Below are positions 53,821 to 62,539 of a stretch of DNA of 64,000 bases, piece by piece. Source of the DNA: Candidatus Puniceispirillum sp. (lineage in GTDB: Bacteria; Pseudomonadota; Alphaproteobacteria; Puniceispirillales; Puniceispirillaceae); the NCBI GenBank assembly GCA_028383305.1, contig JAOEVD010000007.1, forward strand, positions 35,538 to 99,537, read 5' to 3'. A program made the translations under genes and the position numbers. How positions within the stretch are numbered: position 1 is the first letter of the stretch; every line of letters starts with the position of its first letter. The notes beneath the pieces were generated by a model. That model was not told the origin of the DNA. It searched no databases and saw nothing but the letters and a program-made list of their open reading frames with translations.

Positions 53821-55212
53821 TTACACTGGCAATTCAGAGAAAAGTCTGTCTGCATTTGAGTCTGGGCTGCTGAAGAATAACTCAAGCGACTCAAAAGCGA
53901 GCAGCGCTTCCTCGTGCTTTAACCCACCATATGTGCAGTTAGCAATAAATTTGGATTTTATTTCTGAGTCGGTCATGGGCTGGTTCTTTCCGCCACGCAT
54001 GCAGGGCTGTTTAAAATGGTGAACAACCCCAGACCTTGTGTGGACTTCTAACCAGCCGACATAGTCTCTAGGGTATGGGTCCTCAGGGTTTATTTTGTAC
54101 GAAACCCGATGCGCAAGCTTAATCACTCGATCATCAGCAAGAGTTTTTTCGGTAAATTGTAAAAGCCCAGCATCACCAAAAACCATGCCAACGGCTACGC
54201 AATAAGGGACAGAAAACTTTGCACCATATGGTGTTGAAGGCCGACGCTTTTCTTCTAAGGGCTCCCATAACCTATGGACAGTTCCCTCGCCTATATGAGC
54301 CACAATCTTTTCAACGTCTTCAATGTCAACCTTACCAAGTGCACTTATCGCACAATCAATAAACGGCTGCGTCATTGTACCACACGCGAAAGGCTTAAAA
54401 GCAACTTGGTCAAAATGCCACGATCCACCCCAGTTGTCCAAAACCGATAAATCCTGTTTTATTGAAGGGTCGGCAAAAGCCTTAAAGAAACCATGTTCTC
54501 CCTCAAAAACTGTTCTGGGTCCAAGAAAGCCATTTCTTGCCATAAGAGCTGCCTTGAGACCACTAGCTGCAGCCCAGCCTGGATGCATGCGTTTTGTCCA
54601 AGTTCCCTCAGCAAGATACTCAATGATGCCAGACGTCATACTTCCCACAATACCAAGAGCACTAGCCAACTGTTTAGGCTGCAATTGGAGACAGACTCCT
54701 GCAGCCGCAGTAGCGCCAAAAGCACCTAATACACCCGTTGGATGAAACCCCTGCCGGTGAATTGCAGTCGGTGCAACAACTACAAGTCGACAAATGAGTT
54801 CAGCAGCTAAAGAAATTGATCTTACCCAATCATGACGGTCGATTTGACATATACTACTGAGAGCAATCATTGGTGGAACCAAAGATGCGGCTAAGTGAAC
54901 AGGTGTGCCCTCGTAAGTGTCATCAAAATCTTCTCCGTGTATTGCTGTTCCATTTACCAAACAGCTGTCATACGACCCTAATTTAGTTTTATGGCCAACA
55001 GCCCAGCAACCGCCTTTTTCAATCGCTGATTCTTTGACCGAAAGAATATAATCCTCGTTACGAGCAGCGTACATCAAACCCACAGCGTCATATGTCATGC
55101 GCGCTATAATTTGATTACTTGTGTGCGGTAAAGCCGTAGCTTCATCAAGTGCCCACTTGGCAAAATTTTCTGCAATACTTGTGCTTTCAGCCTCTGTTGA
55201 GTTTTTATTCAT
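53821..55212 (-). CDS. MmgE/PrpD-family protein (paralogue B)
   Basis: 463 aa. Blocks: IHGEDFDDTYEGTPVHLAASLVPPMIALSS, RQGFHPTGVLGAFGATAAAG, WTKRMHPGWAAASGLKAALMA and FACGTMTQPFIDCAIS, the last with Gln instead of His. Closest to paralogue A (shared HGEDFDDT, WTKRxHPGWAA, CGTM), but with changed His pattern. It is the last full cargo gene before the tRNA relic and converges on the SDR gene. Confidence 0.87.
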   Translation of the reverse strand: MNKNSTEAESTSIAENFAKWALDEATALPHTSNQIIARMTYDAVGLMYAARNEDYILSVKESAIEKGGCWAVGHKTKLGSYDSCLVNGTAIHGEDFDDTYEGTPVHLAASLVPPMIALSSICQIDRHDWVRSISLAAELICRLVVVAPTAIHRQGFHPTGVLGAFGATAAAGVCLQLQPKQLASALGIVGSMTSGIIEYLAEGTWTKRMHPGWAAASGLKAALMARNGFLGPRTVFEGEHGFFKAFADPSIKQDLSVLDNWGGSWHFDQVAFKPFACGTMTQPFIDCAISALGKVDIEDVEKIVAHIGEGTVHRLWEPLEEKRRPSTPYGAKFSVPYCVAVGMVFGDAGLLQFTEKTLADDRVIKLAHRVSYKINPEDPYPRDYVGWLEVHTRSGVVHHFKQPCMRGGKNQPMTDSEIKSKFIANCTYGGLKHEEALLAFESLELFFSSPDSNADRLFSELPV

Positions 55213-55257
55213 AGTAAATGCATCTCTGTAAAAAAAATAAAAAAAGATCGGGTCGGG

Positions 55258-55428
55258 TTAGCGATACTTATCAACAAATGGGGGCTCAATCATAAAGTCG
55301 AAAACACTCTTGCCAGTTGAGATACGAATATCTTGTTTGTCGATTGGCCATTTGCGGCTTCTCGCACGCCTGTGGAGCTTTACAGCTCCATCCATAATCA
55401 ACACAGAATCTTCACGCAAAACAGGCAT
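55258..55428 (-). CDS. Small ORF of 56 aa upstream of paralogue B
   Basis: An uninterrupted frame from ATG at 55428 to TAA at 55258; the codon before the ATG is a stop, so it is self-contained. The product starts MPVLREDSVLIMDG and ends PPFVDKYR, rich in Arg/Lys. It lies 45 bp before paralogue B on the same strand. No family was recognised; it may be spurious or a small regulatory protein. Confidence 0.3.
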   Translation of the reverse strand: MPVLREDSVLIMDGAVKLHRRARSRKWPIDKQDIRISTGKSVFDFMIEPPFVDKYR

Positions 55429-55510
55429 CTAACACATCCAATCACTATAAAAACGATATAGTCTGTGGCGACTGGAAGCCAAGCAAAAAGTGTGCAAGAG
55501 GTATGTAACG

Positions 55511-55543
55511 AAAAAACCGCCTCAAGATCTTTTTTGAGACGCT
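55511..55543 (-). terminator. Rho-independent terminator downstream of tRNA relic
   Basis: On the minus strand CGTCTCAA pairs with TTGAGGCG (one mismatch) and is followed by GTTTTTT. It sits 28 bp past the CCA end of the tRNA relic at 55571 and would have ended the original tRNA transcript. Confidence 0.7.
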
Positions 55544-55570
55544 GCAATATATTGATAGTATTGAGAGAAA

Positions 55571-55620
55571 TGGTAGCGGAGGAGGGACTCGAACCCCCGA
55601 CACGCGGATTATGATTCTGC
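55571..55620 (-). pseudogene. 3' half of a tRNA (anticodon CAT), positions 27-76
   Basis: Exactly the 3' 50 nucleotides of a tRNA with encoded CCA can be folded on the minus strand: anticodon stem-loop with anticodon CAT, a 5-base variable loop, T stem GGGGG/CCCTC around TTCGAGT, acceptor strand and CCA. The 5' half is missing and unrelated sequence takes its place. One mismatch exists in the anticodon stem. The anticodon fits elongator Met or lysidine-type Ile. It is an integration footprint. Confidence 0.7.
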
Positions 55621-55732
55621 TAATCCAATGTGTTTATAAATTCTAACGTCCAATTACCAACCCTTCCCAATATTACCGAAAAATTATTATACAGAGGTTA
55701 TGAAAGCCACATGTTTCACATATGATTGAACT

Positions 55733-55846
55733 ATGCTGGGAAAACATAGCCTCTCAACCGCTAACGCATATGATACTGAAGCACTAGAAGATGCTTTGGA
55801 AGGCGCTTGTGGTGGCAATCTCCAATCACTCAACGTCATGAACTAA
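55733..55846 (+). CDS. Possible 37-aa ORF
   Basis: ATG at 55733 to TAA at 55846; product starts MLGKHSLSTANAYDT and ends NLQSLNVMN. No ribosome site is clear. It may be translated or a fragment of a gene lost during mobile-element decay. Confidence 0.2.
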   Translation: MLGKHSLSTANAYDTEALEDALEGACGGNLQSLNVMN

Positions 55847-55881
55847 GGCGGCTAGCAACATCTCTCTGGTATGATACGGAG

Positions 55882-56388
55882 ATGAATAAACAGGATGCAA
55901 TTCAGCAAAATCACAATGAGCCACTCAAAGCCATAACAAACTTCAAAGCCAACCTTCAGCGGCGAAAGAAGACTTCAGATATAATGACTAGCTCGGGGTT
56001 GATGGAAGTGCCCGAACCTGCCCGTACGATACTCATTGCCGACATAGCTTACACATTCCGGGACGAAATCGACGCCTACACACAAATCGATTTTGGCAAT
56101 GATAAACATGTAAAATTACTTAAAGTCGTTGTTGATAGAAGCATTGCAAAAGTTGCTGGCAAGCAGGGGCGCCCCGTTAATGAGCCAATGGACGAGTTCT
56201 TCATTGGGCTGAGAGACCTTTATGAAGCGGCAACTGGCAAAGAGGCTATTGCCAGGGCACACCACACTAGTGTGCACTACAGTGATTTCGAAACGCTAAT
56301 GTATCTTGGCTACCAAATCATCAGATCTGCACAAGAGTACCAAGCAGCACTAAAAGCTTATCAGCGCGCCATAAGCAGAAATTCTTAA
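55882..56388 (+). CDS. Hypothetical protein of mobile-element region
   Basis: About 168 aa from the ATG at 55882 (frame is open from a TTG at 55807). Contents EPARTILIADIAYTFRDEID, KVVVDRSIAKVAGKQGRPVNEPMDEFF and TMYLGYQII-like helical segments suggest a soluble alpha-helical protein. No family recognised. It lies between the tRNA relic and the excisionase/recombinase remnant and is probably part of the mobile element. Confidence 0.55.
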   Translation: MNKQDAIQQNHNEPLKAITNFKANLQRRKKTSDIMTSSGLMEVPEPARTILIADIAYTFRDEIDAYTQIDFGNDKHVKLLKVVVDRSIAKVAGKQGRPVNEPMDEFFIGLRDLYEAATGKEAIARAHHTSVHYSDFETLMYLGYQIIRSAQEYQAALKAYQRAISRNS

Positions 56389-56441
56389 GTAACTATAATC
56401 AATAAACAAAAACTGCAGATGTTTTTGTACTTAGCGGAGGC

Positions 56442-56642
56442 ATGTTCAGATTTGGCAGTATGCCACTTATGGATCAGCGTTCTGTACAAATCTCATTACC
56501 CAATGAAGATGCCAATAGCGCACTCATAGCCCTTGCTCGCCTTCTGGGCCGGCAGGCGGTATGTGAATTGGCTGAGGCTGAGCAGGTTGATCCTGTTGCC
56601 CCATTAAATAAGGATGAAGGAGTTGGAAATGACCAGCCATAA
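56442..56642 (+). CDS. Short hypothetical protein
   Basis: 66 aa beginning MFRFGSMPLMDQRSVQ, with a helical segment ANSALIALARLLGRQAV. It overlaps the excisionase gene by 14 bp. No known family; a small accessory protein of the mobile element is possible. Confidence 0.4.
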   Translation: MFRFGSMPLMDQRSVQISLPNEDANSALIALARLLGRQAVCELAEAEQVDPVAPLNKDEGVGNDQP

Positions 56643-56814
56643 ACCTGTTCGTTTGCTCACCCCGGACGAGGCCGCAGACTTTCTATCGGTTTCTCCCCGC
56701 ACCATCAAAAGACTGGTATCAGATGGAAGCCTTCCTGCCATCAAGGTGCGGAACTCCATGCGCTTCAGGTTGCAGGATCTGGAAATGTATATCGCGCGGA
56801 GCCGGTGGTCATGA
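56629..56814 (+). CDS. Excisionase-type DNA-binding protein (helix-turn-helix)
   Basis: 61 aa, start at 56629 with AAGGAG upstream. LLTPDEAADFLSVSPRTIKRLVSDGSLPAIKVRNSMRFRLQDLEMYIAR is the MerR-like helix-turn-helix of excisionases (HTH_17). It bends att DNA for excision of integrated elements. Its stop overlaps the recombinase ATG (ATGA), a normal xis-int arrangement. Confidence 0.82.
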   Translation: MTSHKPVRLLTPDEAADFLSVSPRTIKRLVSDGSLPAIKVRNSMRFRLQDLEMYIARSRWS

Positions 56815-57630
56815 GCGCCCCTTCCTGCCGTCCACATATAGGCCTCTCTGGCCTGATTTGCCCCCAACAAACACATGATAGTGAAATACTATATATTGTT
56901 ATGACAAAGGAAAGAGCACAAACCTTAAAAAAACGGTTTTCCTCACACCAAGGGAATAGTCGGCAGACTAAGAAACGTCTTTTATCTGGTTTAATAAAAT
57001 GCGGTAGCTGTGGGGGCTCCATGACGATCGTTAACAGAGAGCGATACTCATGTTCTGCCAAACGAGAAAAAGGTACTTGTGATAACCCCGCAGGCATACA
57101 GGCCCAAGCGCTTGAGAACAGAGTTCTAGGTGGACTTAAGCAAATATTGCTGGGTCTCGAGGACTTTCTTGATGCATTTGCCATCGCCTTCTCAGATGAG
57201 ACTGCCAGAATAAGACGCGAGCGGTACCGAACCGCGCAGACAAAGCAAAGTGAGCTGGCAAAAATACAGCGCTCTATCAACCGATGCCTGGATTTCATCA
57301 CTGACGGTGATGGAAAAATGGATGCAGTAAGAGCTAAACTCTTAGAGCTTGGAAACTCAAAAGAGAGAGTTCTGCAATCAACGAAACAAGAGCCAGCGTC
57401 ATTAAAAGTTGAGCCTCACCCGAATATTGGACAGCTATATAGGCGGCGTGTCGAACACCTAACCAAACTCATGTCTGATGAAAACACTCAGCAAGAAGCA
57501 GCAGATATAATCCGATCACTGATAGACAGAATAGAAATCACACCCAGCGAAAAGCGCGGCCATCCATGCGTTGAACTCGTTGGTGGTCTGGCGGCTATAT
57601 TAAAGTTTGCTGTATCTGAACAACAAAAAA

Positions 57631-57652
57631 CCGCCATCCAAGAGGATAGCGG
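57631..57652 (-). terminator. Minus-strand terminator inside the recombinase remnant
   Basis: CCGCCATCC pairs with GGATAGCGG (one mismatch) and on the minus strand is followed by TTTTTT. As at 26887 and 55511, it lies just past a minus-strand tRNA 3' end (57670), which marks the downstream flank of a former tRNA gene. Confidence 0.6.
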
Positions 57653-57669
57653 TGTCTGTAGGGTCTTGT

Positions 57670-57710
57670 TGGTTGCGGGGGCAGGATTAGCTCAAGACCC
57701 TACCATTAGT
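57670..57710 (-). repeat. Right 41-nt direct repeat, tRNA-3'-end-like att site
   Basis: Begins TGGTTGCGGGGGCAGGATT, identical for 19 bases to 26943, and continues with four differences over the 41-base segment. The two copies are 30.7 kb apart in the same orientation, and this one lies inside the end of the recombinase frame. It is interpreted as the right attachment site. Confidence 0.65.
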
Positions 57711-57722
57711 GTTTGGGTATGA

Positions 57723-58108
57723 AACTGCAGCAGATGAGAGCCTTGAACCCCTATAAATGCTCAGAGGCACGCGCATTATGACAAAATTGCTTTAACTTTT
57801 CCTGTTTTATAACAATGGATTATACGCACATAAATCAGGTGTGTTGAAAAGTGTGTAATGATTATTTGAGATAATGTTCAACTTAATCCAAATTTTTTAT
57901 CCATACTCTTTAACCAGCTGCAACTCGGGAAAGACGAACCACTCGCCTTCTCTAGCAAGGATTAGCAACTTTGTAGACTTATCGAAAATAACAATTCAAG
58001 CATCAAAACAGGGTCGCCACTTCCAAAACGGTTCTAAAGACAGATCAGAAACGTTTTAGTTTTGCTATCTCCAAGACGATGAAAAAATTCTTCAGAACCG
58101 GAATGATT
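57723..58108. other. Intergenic stretch, no gene recognised
   Basis: About 385 bp between the recombinase remnant and the end of the outer-membrane gene. A 61-codon plus-strand frame (57874-58059) has no family match. No repeat or RNA gene seen. Confidence 0.4.
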
Positions 58109-59275
58109 TTAGAAGAACATATTTAGCGTCAGCGTGACAGCGTCATCATCTGATAACTGCCCAAATGTAGACGTTGTTGTGCGCGCATTATAAAACTGGC
58201 TTGTCAGTTTCACACTGGTGACATCACTGATCCGTCGCGACGCTTCCAAAGAGACAACGGACTGATCCGCTTTACGATCCGCTGATGCCAAAAAAAGGAT
58301 ATTGCTGTCTGCAATGTCATTAAATACCAGCCTTACGCCCGCAACACCAAATTGATTGGCTGCGGCTTGTGGACGATCATCATGTTGAATTTCAACAATT
58401 AAGCCAATATCCCACATTGTTTCAAATGGCCCGTAAAAAGTATATTCAATTCCCGCAACAGCCGCCGCAAAATCATGTGCGCCAAGTAAGCTGCTTTGGG
58501 TGCCATGAAGGCTTTCCCATTTGAGCAATGTCACATCACCCGTATATTGGGCTTCCAATCCAATTGATTTTTGCAAGGCGTAATAGGGGTTTAATGCCCT
58601 GCCACCACTGGCGACAGACAAAATGGGATCACGGGCAGTACCATAAAAAACACTACCCGCGAGATCCCAGTCACCGACAAAGCTGGATAAGCGCGCCGCA
58701 AAGTCATCTGCATCCTTGCCTTCTTTACGCGCATATTGTGCAGAACTGACCGGCAGTCCACTGCTTGGATGCGCTTCACTATCATTAAATGTTTTTTCGC
58801 GGAAACTAGAAATATACCAAAGTTGCAGGTCACCAATACCTAGATAGCGCTCGGCCGATATAGATGGTGCCCCAAGTTTATCTGATTTACCCTCATTTGC
58901 TGCGGCATCGGACTGGTTGATAACGTCCACAACATTTTTACTTTCTGCCTTGCCCCAAAATTCCTGACGATTTCCAACAAAAACATCAAATCCAGCTAGT
59001 GGTGTACGAAAATAGGCCTGTCGGGCTTCAGTGATTCGGCGGCCACTATCTTTTTCATCGCCACGGGCAATGAATTCACCCACTACTCGACTTTCGTCTA
59101 AATCATGAAAGACATCAATCTTCACTTCCGCCGACCGCCCTTCTGACGCCGTACCATCAGCATGATCCGGATAAAAATCCAGCCGTGATGATAACGTGCC
59201 TTGAACCTCACCAGCAAAAGCCGATTGCGCTAACAACAACGCAATGGCAAAGCTGAGAGAAGCAGACGTTATCAT
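58109..59275 (-). CDS. Outer-membrane beta-barrel protein linked to RND exporter
   Basis: 388 aa with a signal peptide (residues 1-21, AFA cut) and alternating hydrophobic strands; the C-terminal residues TLTLNMFF end in Phe, as outer-membrane barrels do. TEARQAYFRTPLAGFDVFVGNRQEFWGKAES is typical of the family often found next to MMPL transporters and LolA-like proteins (DUF1302-like). Its ATG overlaps the LolA-like stop (ATGA), so it belongs to the same operon. It probably forms the outer-membrane part of an export system. Confidence 0.75.
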   Translation of the reverse strand: MITSASLSFAIALLLAQSAFAGEVQGTLSSRLDFYPDHADGTASEGRSAEVKIDVFHDLDESRVVGEFIARGDEKDSGRRITEARQAYFRTPLAGFDVFVGNRQEFWGKAESKNVVDVINQSDAAANEGKSDKLGAPSISAERYLGIGDLQLWYISSFREKTFNDSEAHPSSGLPVSSAQYARKEGKDADDFAARLSSFVGDWDLAGSVFYGTARDPILSVASGGRALNPYYALQKSIGLEAQYTGDVTLLKWESLHGTQSSLLGAHDFAAAVAGIEYTFYGPFETMWDIGLIVEIQHDDRPQAAANQFGVAGVRLVFNDIADSNILFLASADRKADQSVVSLEASRRISDVTSVKLTSQFYNARTTTSTFGQLSDDDAVTLTLNMFF

Positions 59276-60057
59276 CGTGTTCGTTTCAATGCGGATTTTT
59301 CAAAATCACGTTCGGTCATGCCGGTCTGCAATTTCCAATCGGCAAACACCAGTTCTGTTTTCTTGCCTGTCTGGTGATTAATCATAACCAAACGATTAGA
59401 GCGCCAGAACTTACCCAGATATTGATTGTAATTTTCATAGTTCAAGGTTTTCAAAAGTGCGTCTTTGCGGTCATAGAAATCGATTTTGTGAACGCGGTAC
59501 TCAGTCGTGTCCATCCAAACGATCTGGCGCTTATAACCGCTTTTGGGGTCAACCGGATCATATTCAATCACAAAACAGTCAAGACCATTCAACTTTTCAT
59601 CACGCAGATAGTTATAGGTGTATTTTTCAACTTCCTGACTGGCGATATCTTCATAAGAAAATTCGCTACCCATAAAAGGACCTGCCTTATTTGACGAGGC
59701 GATACGCTTGACGCGTTTCAAAGCTGGCAAATATAGCCATTGGTCATCAGAGTCAGCCTTTTTTGTATGCGAAAGAAAGGCTGTGCCACGCACATCACCC
59801 GGACTATCAAATATCACCAAAGACTTATCACCTTCGTTATCACCCTCAAACGTTCTATTACGGATCGCACGTTCAGTCGATTGGCCATATTTGTCCATTA
59901 GGATCATTGTTATCTGTGCGGTTGAATCACCAAACCCCTTGTCGCGGCTATCGGCTTCAATCGCAATCTCTAGTCCTTTTTCAGGTGAGGCAAATGCCGC
60001 TGTTGCAAGACAGGCAGAGGCGACAGCGACAAACATGCTTGCAGCAGCCAGTTTCAT
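59272..60057 (-). CDS. Outer-membrane lipoprotein-sorting (LolA-like) protein
   Basis: 261 aa from MKLAAASMFVAVASACLATAAFA (AAGGAGA ribosome site 6 bases upstream). After the signal peptide, WLYLPALKRVKRIASSNKAGPFMGSEFSYEDI and YRVHKIDFYDRKDALLKTLNYENY match the LolA-like family paired with MMPL exporters. It would carry a lipid-like molecule across the periplasm. It lies 28 bp after the RND gene. Confidence 0.85.
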   Translation of the reverse strand: MKLAAASMFVAVASACLATAAFASPEKGLEIAIEADSRDKGFGDSTAQITMILMDKYGQSTERAIRNRTFEGDNEGDKSLVIFDSPGDVRGTAFLSHTKKADSDDQWLYLPALKRVKRIASSNKAGPFMGSEFSYEDIASQEVEKYTYNYLRDEKLNGLDCFVIEYDPVDPKSGYKRQIVWMDTTEYRVHKIDFYDRKDALLKTLNYENYNQYLGKFWRSNRLVMINHQTGKKTELVFADWKLQTGMTERDFEKSALKRTR

Positions 60058-60085
60058 TTTAGTCTCCTTGAACAACACCATGAGC

Positions 60086-62431
60086 TTAGGTATTTTGTGG
60101 TGCTTCTTTAACACCCATTTCCAAAGCACCCATCACCGGTGCGGGATCTTTTTTATTCTTATCAAGGGCAATCAGCAATGCAGGGAGCAAAGTCATATCA
60201 GCAATCAAAGCTATAACAAGGGCTATGCCTGTTAACATTGCCATATAGCTGTTCACGCCAAATGTTGACTGCGCCAGAATAGCAAAACCAGCTGTTAGTA
60301 TCAGGGTTGTGACAACAAGTGCCGTTCCGACACCATTAAAAGCCGAAATGACAGCGTCATGCGCAGACAGTTTTAATTCGCGTCGAGCAATTTGATATTT
60401 GCTGAGAAAATGAACGCTATCGTCAACCACAACGCCAAGCGCCATACCCGCAACAACAGCGACAGCCATATTGACCTGCCCGACAAACAAACCCCAAAGG
60501 CCAAAGGCGAGTGCCGCAGGCAGCAAATTAGGTACCAAGCTGATGATCCCAAGCCGAACATCACGTAAGGCGATCAGAATAACACCACTAATCAGAAAAA
60601 CGGCAACAAGAGTTCCTAGCAGCATACTTTGAACATTTCGCTCAGAAATATAGGCAAACATCACTGTAGGTCCGACAGCTGTCAGGTTAAAATCAAGCTC
60701 ATCCGCAAGGTAGCTTTCAGCCCGTGCAATCCAGGCGCGAAGTTCATTCGTGGTCATATCGTCAATTGTGACAATAACCTGTGTTGATGATTTGCTGATA
60801 TCAAGTTGATTGTTCAAATCCAAACCGAATGGCAAGGATAGCTCATATAAAAGCAGATATTGAGCGGCAAGTTCCCGCGTATCAGGCACCCGGTAAAAAG
60901 CCGGATCGCCACCGTTCAGATCACGATTAAGACGCTTGAAGGTGTCCGAAATAGATTGAACATGTGTTACGACAGGCTCGTTGTGCGCCCAGGCGGTAAA
61001 ATCAGACACTTTTTCAATAAAGGCCGGATCGCTAACACCATTGGATTCGCCAGCAGGCAAACTGAATTGCACCTGATTGACACCTGTCAGATTGGTGCTG
61101 ATCCAGTCGGTATCCTGACGATACTGGACTGACTCATCAAAATATTTAACAAAGTCGTCATTGATTTCATTGAGTGGAATAAGCGACAGAATAGCAACTG
61201 AGATAATAACACTGACAGTTAAAACCGACTTGTAACGCGAAGCTACATAGGCACCAAGCTTACCCATTTTATCATCAAGCTTTGCCAACGTGGCTTTTGA
61301 TTTCAGCGGCACAAAGCTAATGAGAATAGGCAGTAGAACGATTGAATAGATCCAGGCCGCCATAACACCTATCGCTGTTATGTTACCCAGATCATGGAAT
61401 GGTGGTGAATCTGAGAAATTCATGGATAAAAAGCCCAGGGCTGTTGTCAGACTGGTGAGAAAAATAGGTTTCCCATTGACCCGCAAGCTGTAAAGCAAGC
61501 TGTCCCTTTGACTATACCCTGCCCGCATCCGGTTAAACATGCTAACCAGCAAATGGATTGAATCTGCAACAGCGAGTGTGGTAATAATTGTTGGTGCACT
61601 GGCCGATGGTGGCGTCAGGCCAATGCCCATCCACCCACCAGCGCCCATAGCCACCATGATACTTGGCACAACAACAAATAGCACCAAAACTGTTGCCATT
61701 ATCGATCTAAGCAAAAGATAAGCAACAATCAAAATGACTAAATACATTGCTGGCACCAATGTTGCCATGTCCAGCATTGACGACTCCGCAAACGCATTAT
61801 TTAGAAAAATAACACCCCCCAAGCGAATTTTGACATTATGTTTGGTTTCGATCTCGGCAGCCATTTCGCGCGCGGCGGCGGCCACAACGTTTACCTCGTC
61901 AGCGCTTTTGCCAGGCATCTGAATAGTTGCATTTACAGATGTGGCCCGATGCTGCTTATCATGAATTTTTCCTGCCAAAGCTGGCTCGGTAGTGCTTACA
62001 CGGTCAACCAAAGCTTGCTCATCAGCGGTCATCGACACTGCATCAATATACAAATCACGGACAATCAGGTCATCACCGTCAACCTCGGTATGCTGATAAT
62101 TTGACAGGCTGTCGACGCGGATGGAAAAAGGAAGTTGCCATGCAATGTCGGTCAGCTCTTCAACAGCGGACAGCACCTCAGGCGTATTCGCCTTGCCTGC
62201 AATTGGATCGACAGCAAAGTTAACGTTGTCAATCTTGGTATAGGTCTGCTGGATTTGCTCAAAGGCTTTAAGCTGAGGATTCTCCTTGCCAAAAAACACT
62301 CTATAATCATTGTCGAAGTAGAGAAACTGAGCGCCTGAGGCGCTAAGCAAAGTTAAAGCTGTAACAAGACCCAATATCAATAATCTATATTTCAGAAGCC
62401 ATTCGCCATAAGAAGCATTTTGCTGTGTCAT
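60086..62431 (-). CDS. RND-superfamily (MMPL-type) exporter
   Basis: 781 aa from MTQQNASYGEWLLKYR (an upstream Met at 62503 is less likely). Twelve transmembrane helices in two halves: about 18-37, then 240-400 and 580-770 with two large periplasmic loops. Motifs: ITTLAVADSIHLLVSMFNRMR in the first half and GMALGVVVDDSVHFLSKYQIARRE in the second (the conserved DD/DS proton-relay region). Exports lipids or hydrophobic molecules using the proton gradient. It heads the operon with LolA-like and outer-membrane partners. The substrate could be a hopanoid or other lipid. Confidence 0.88.
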   Translation of the reverse strand: MTQQNASYGEWLLKYRLLILGLVTALTLLSASGAQFLYFDNDYRVFFGKENPQLKAFEQIQQTYTKIDNVNFAVDPIAGKANTPEVLSAVEELTDIAWQLPFSIRVDSLSNYQHTEVDGDDLIVRDLYIDAVSMTADEQALVDRVSTTEPALAGKIHDKQHRATSVNATIQMPGKSADEVNVVAAAAREMAAEIETKHNVKIRLGGVIFLNNAFAESSMLDMATLVPAMYLVILIVAYLLLRSIMATVLVLFVVVPSIMVAMGAGGWMGIGLTPPSASAPTIITTLAVADSIHLLVSMFNRMRAGYSQRDSLLYSLRVNGKPIFLTSLTTALGFLSMNFSDSPPFHDLGNITAIGVMAAWIYSIVLLPILISFVPLKSKATLAKLDDKMGKLGAYVASRYKSVLTVSVIISVAILSLIPLNEINDDFVKYFDESVQYRQDTDWISTNLTGVNQVQFSLPAGESNGVSDPAFIEKVSDFTAWAHNEPVVTHVQSISDTFKRLNRDLNGGDPAFYRVPDTRELAAQYLLLYELSLPFGLDLNNQLDISKSSTQVIVTIDDMTTNELRAWIARAESYLADELDFNLTAVGPTVMFAYISERNVQSMLLGTLVAVFLISGVILIALRDVRLGIISLVPNLLPAALAFGLWGLFVGQVNMAVAVVAGMALGVVVDDSVHFLSKYQIARRELKLSAHDAVISAFNGVGTALVVTTLILTAGFAILAQSTFGVNSYMAMLTGIALVIALIADMTLLPALLIALDKNKKDPAPVMGALEMGVKEAPQNT

Positions 62432-62539
62432 TAAAGCACCATTTAAAAAAACAACTAAACCGCGTGCATACAAAACACTGCCCAGTAATAGTTCCTGGGC
62501 CATGTCATGTTATTATATTCATTTACATTTTTAGATAGC

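Larger units (their letters stand above)
56811..57722 (+). pseudogene. Large serine recombinase, N-terminal catalytic domain lost
   Basis: 303 aa. The zinc ribbon LLSGLIKCGSCGGSM...YSCSAKREKGTC (C64, C67, C81, C90) and the following coiled-coil helices are the C-terminal half of a phage-type large serine recombinase. The catalytic domain with its Ser is absent; a short unrelated start (MSAPSCRPHIGLSG) is joined in frame. The end reads LVAGAGLAQDPTI, the translation of the tRNA-like att sequence at 57670. It cannot catalyse recombination. An in-frame internal deletion is the simplest origin. Confidence 0.78.
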
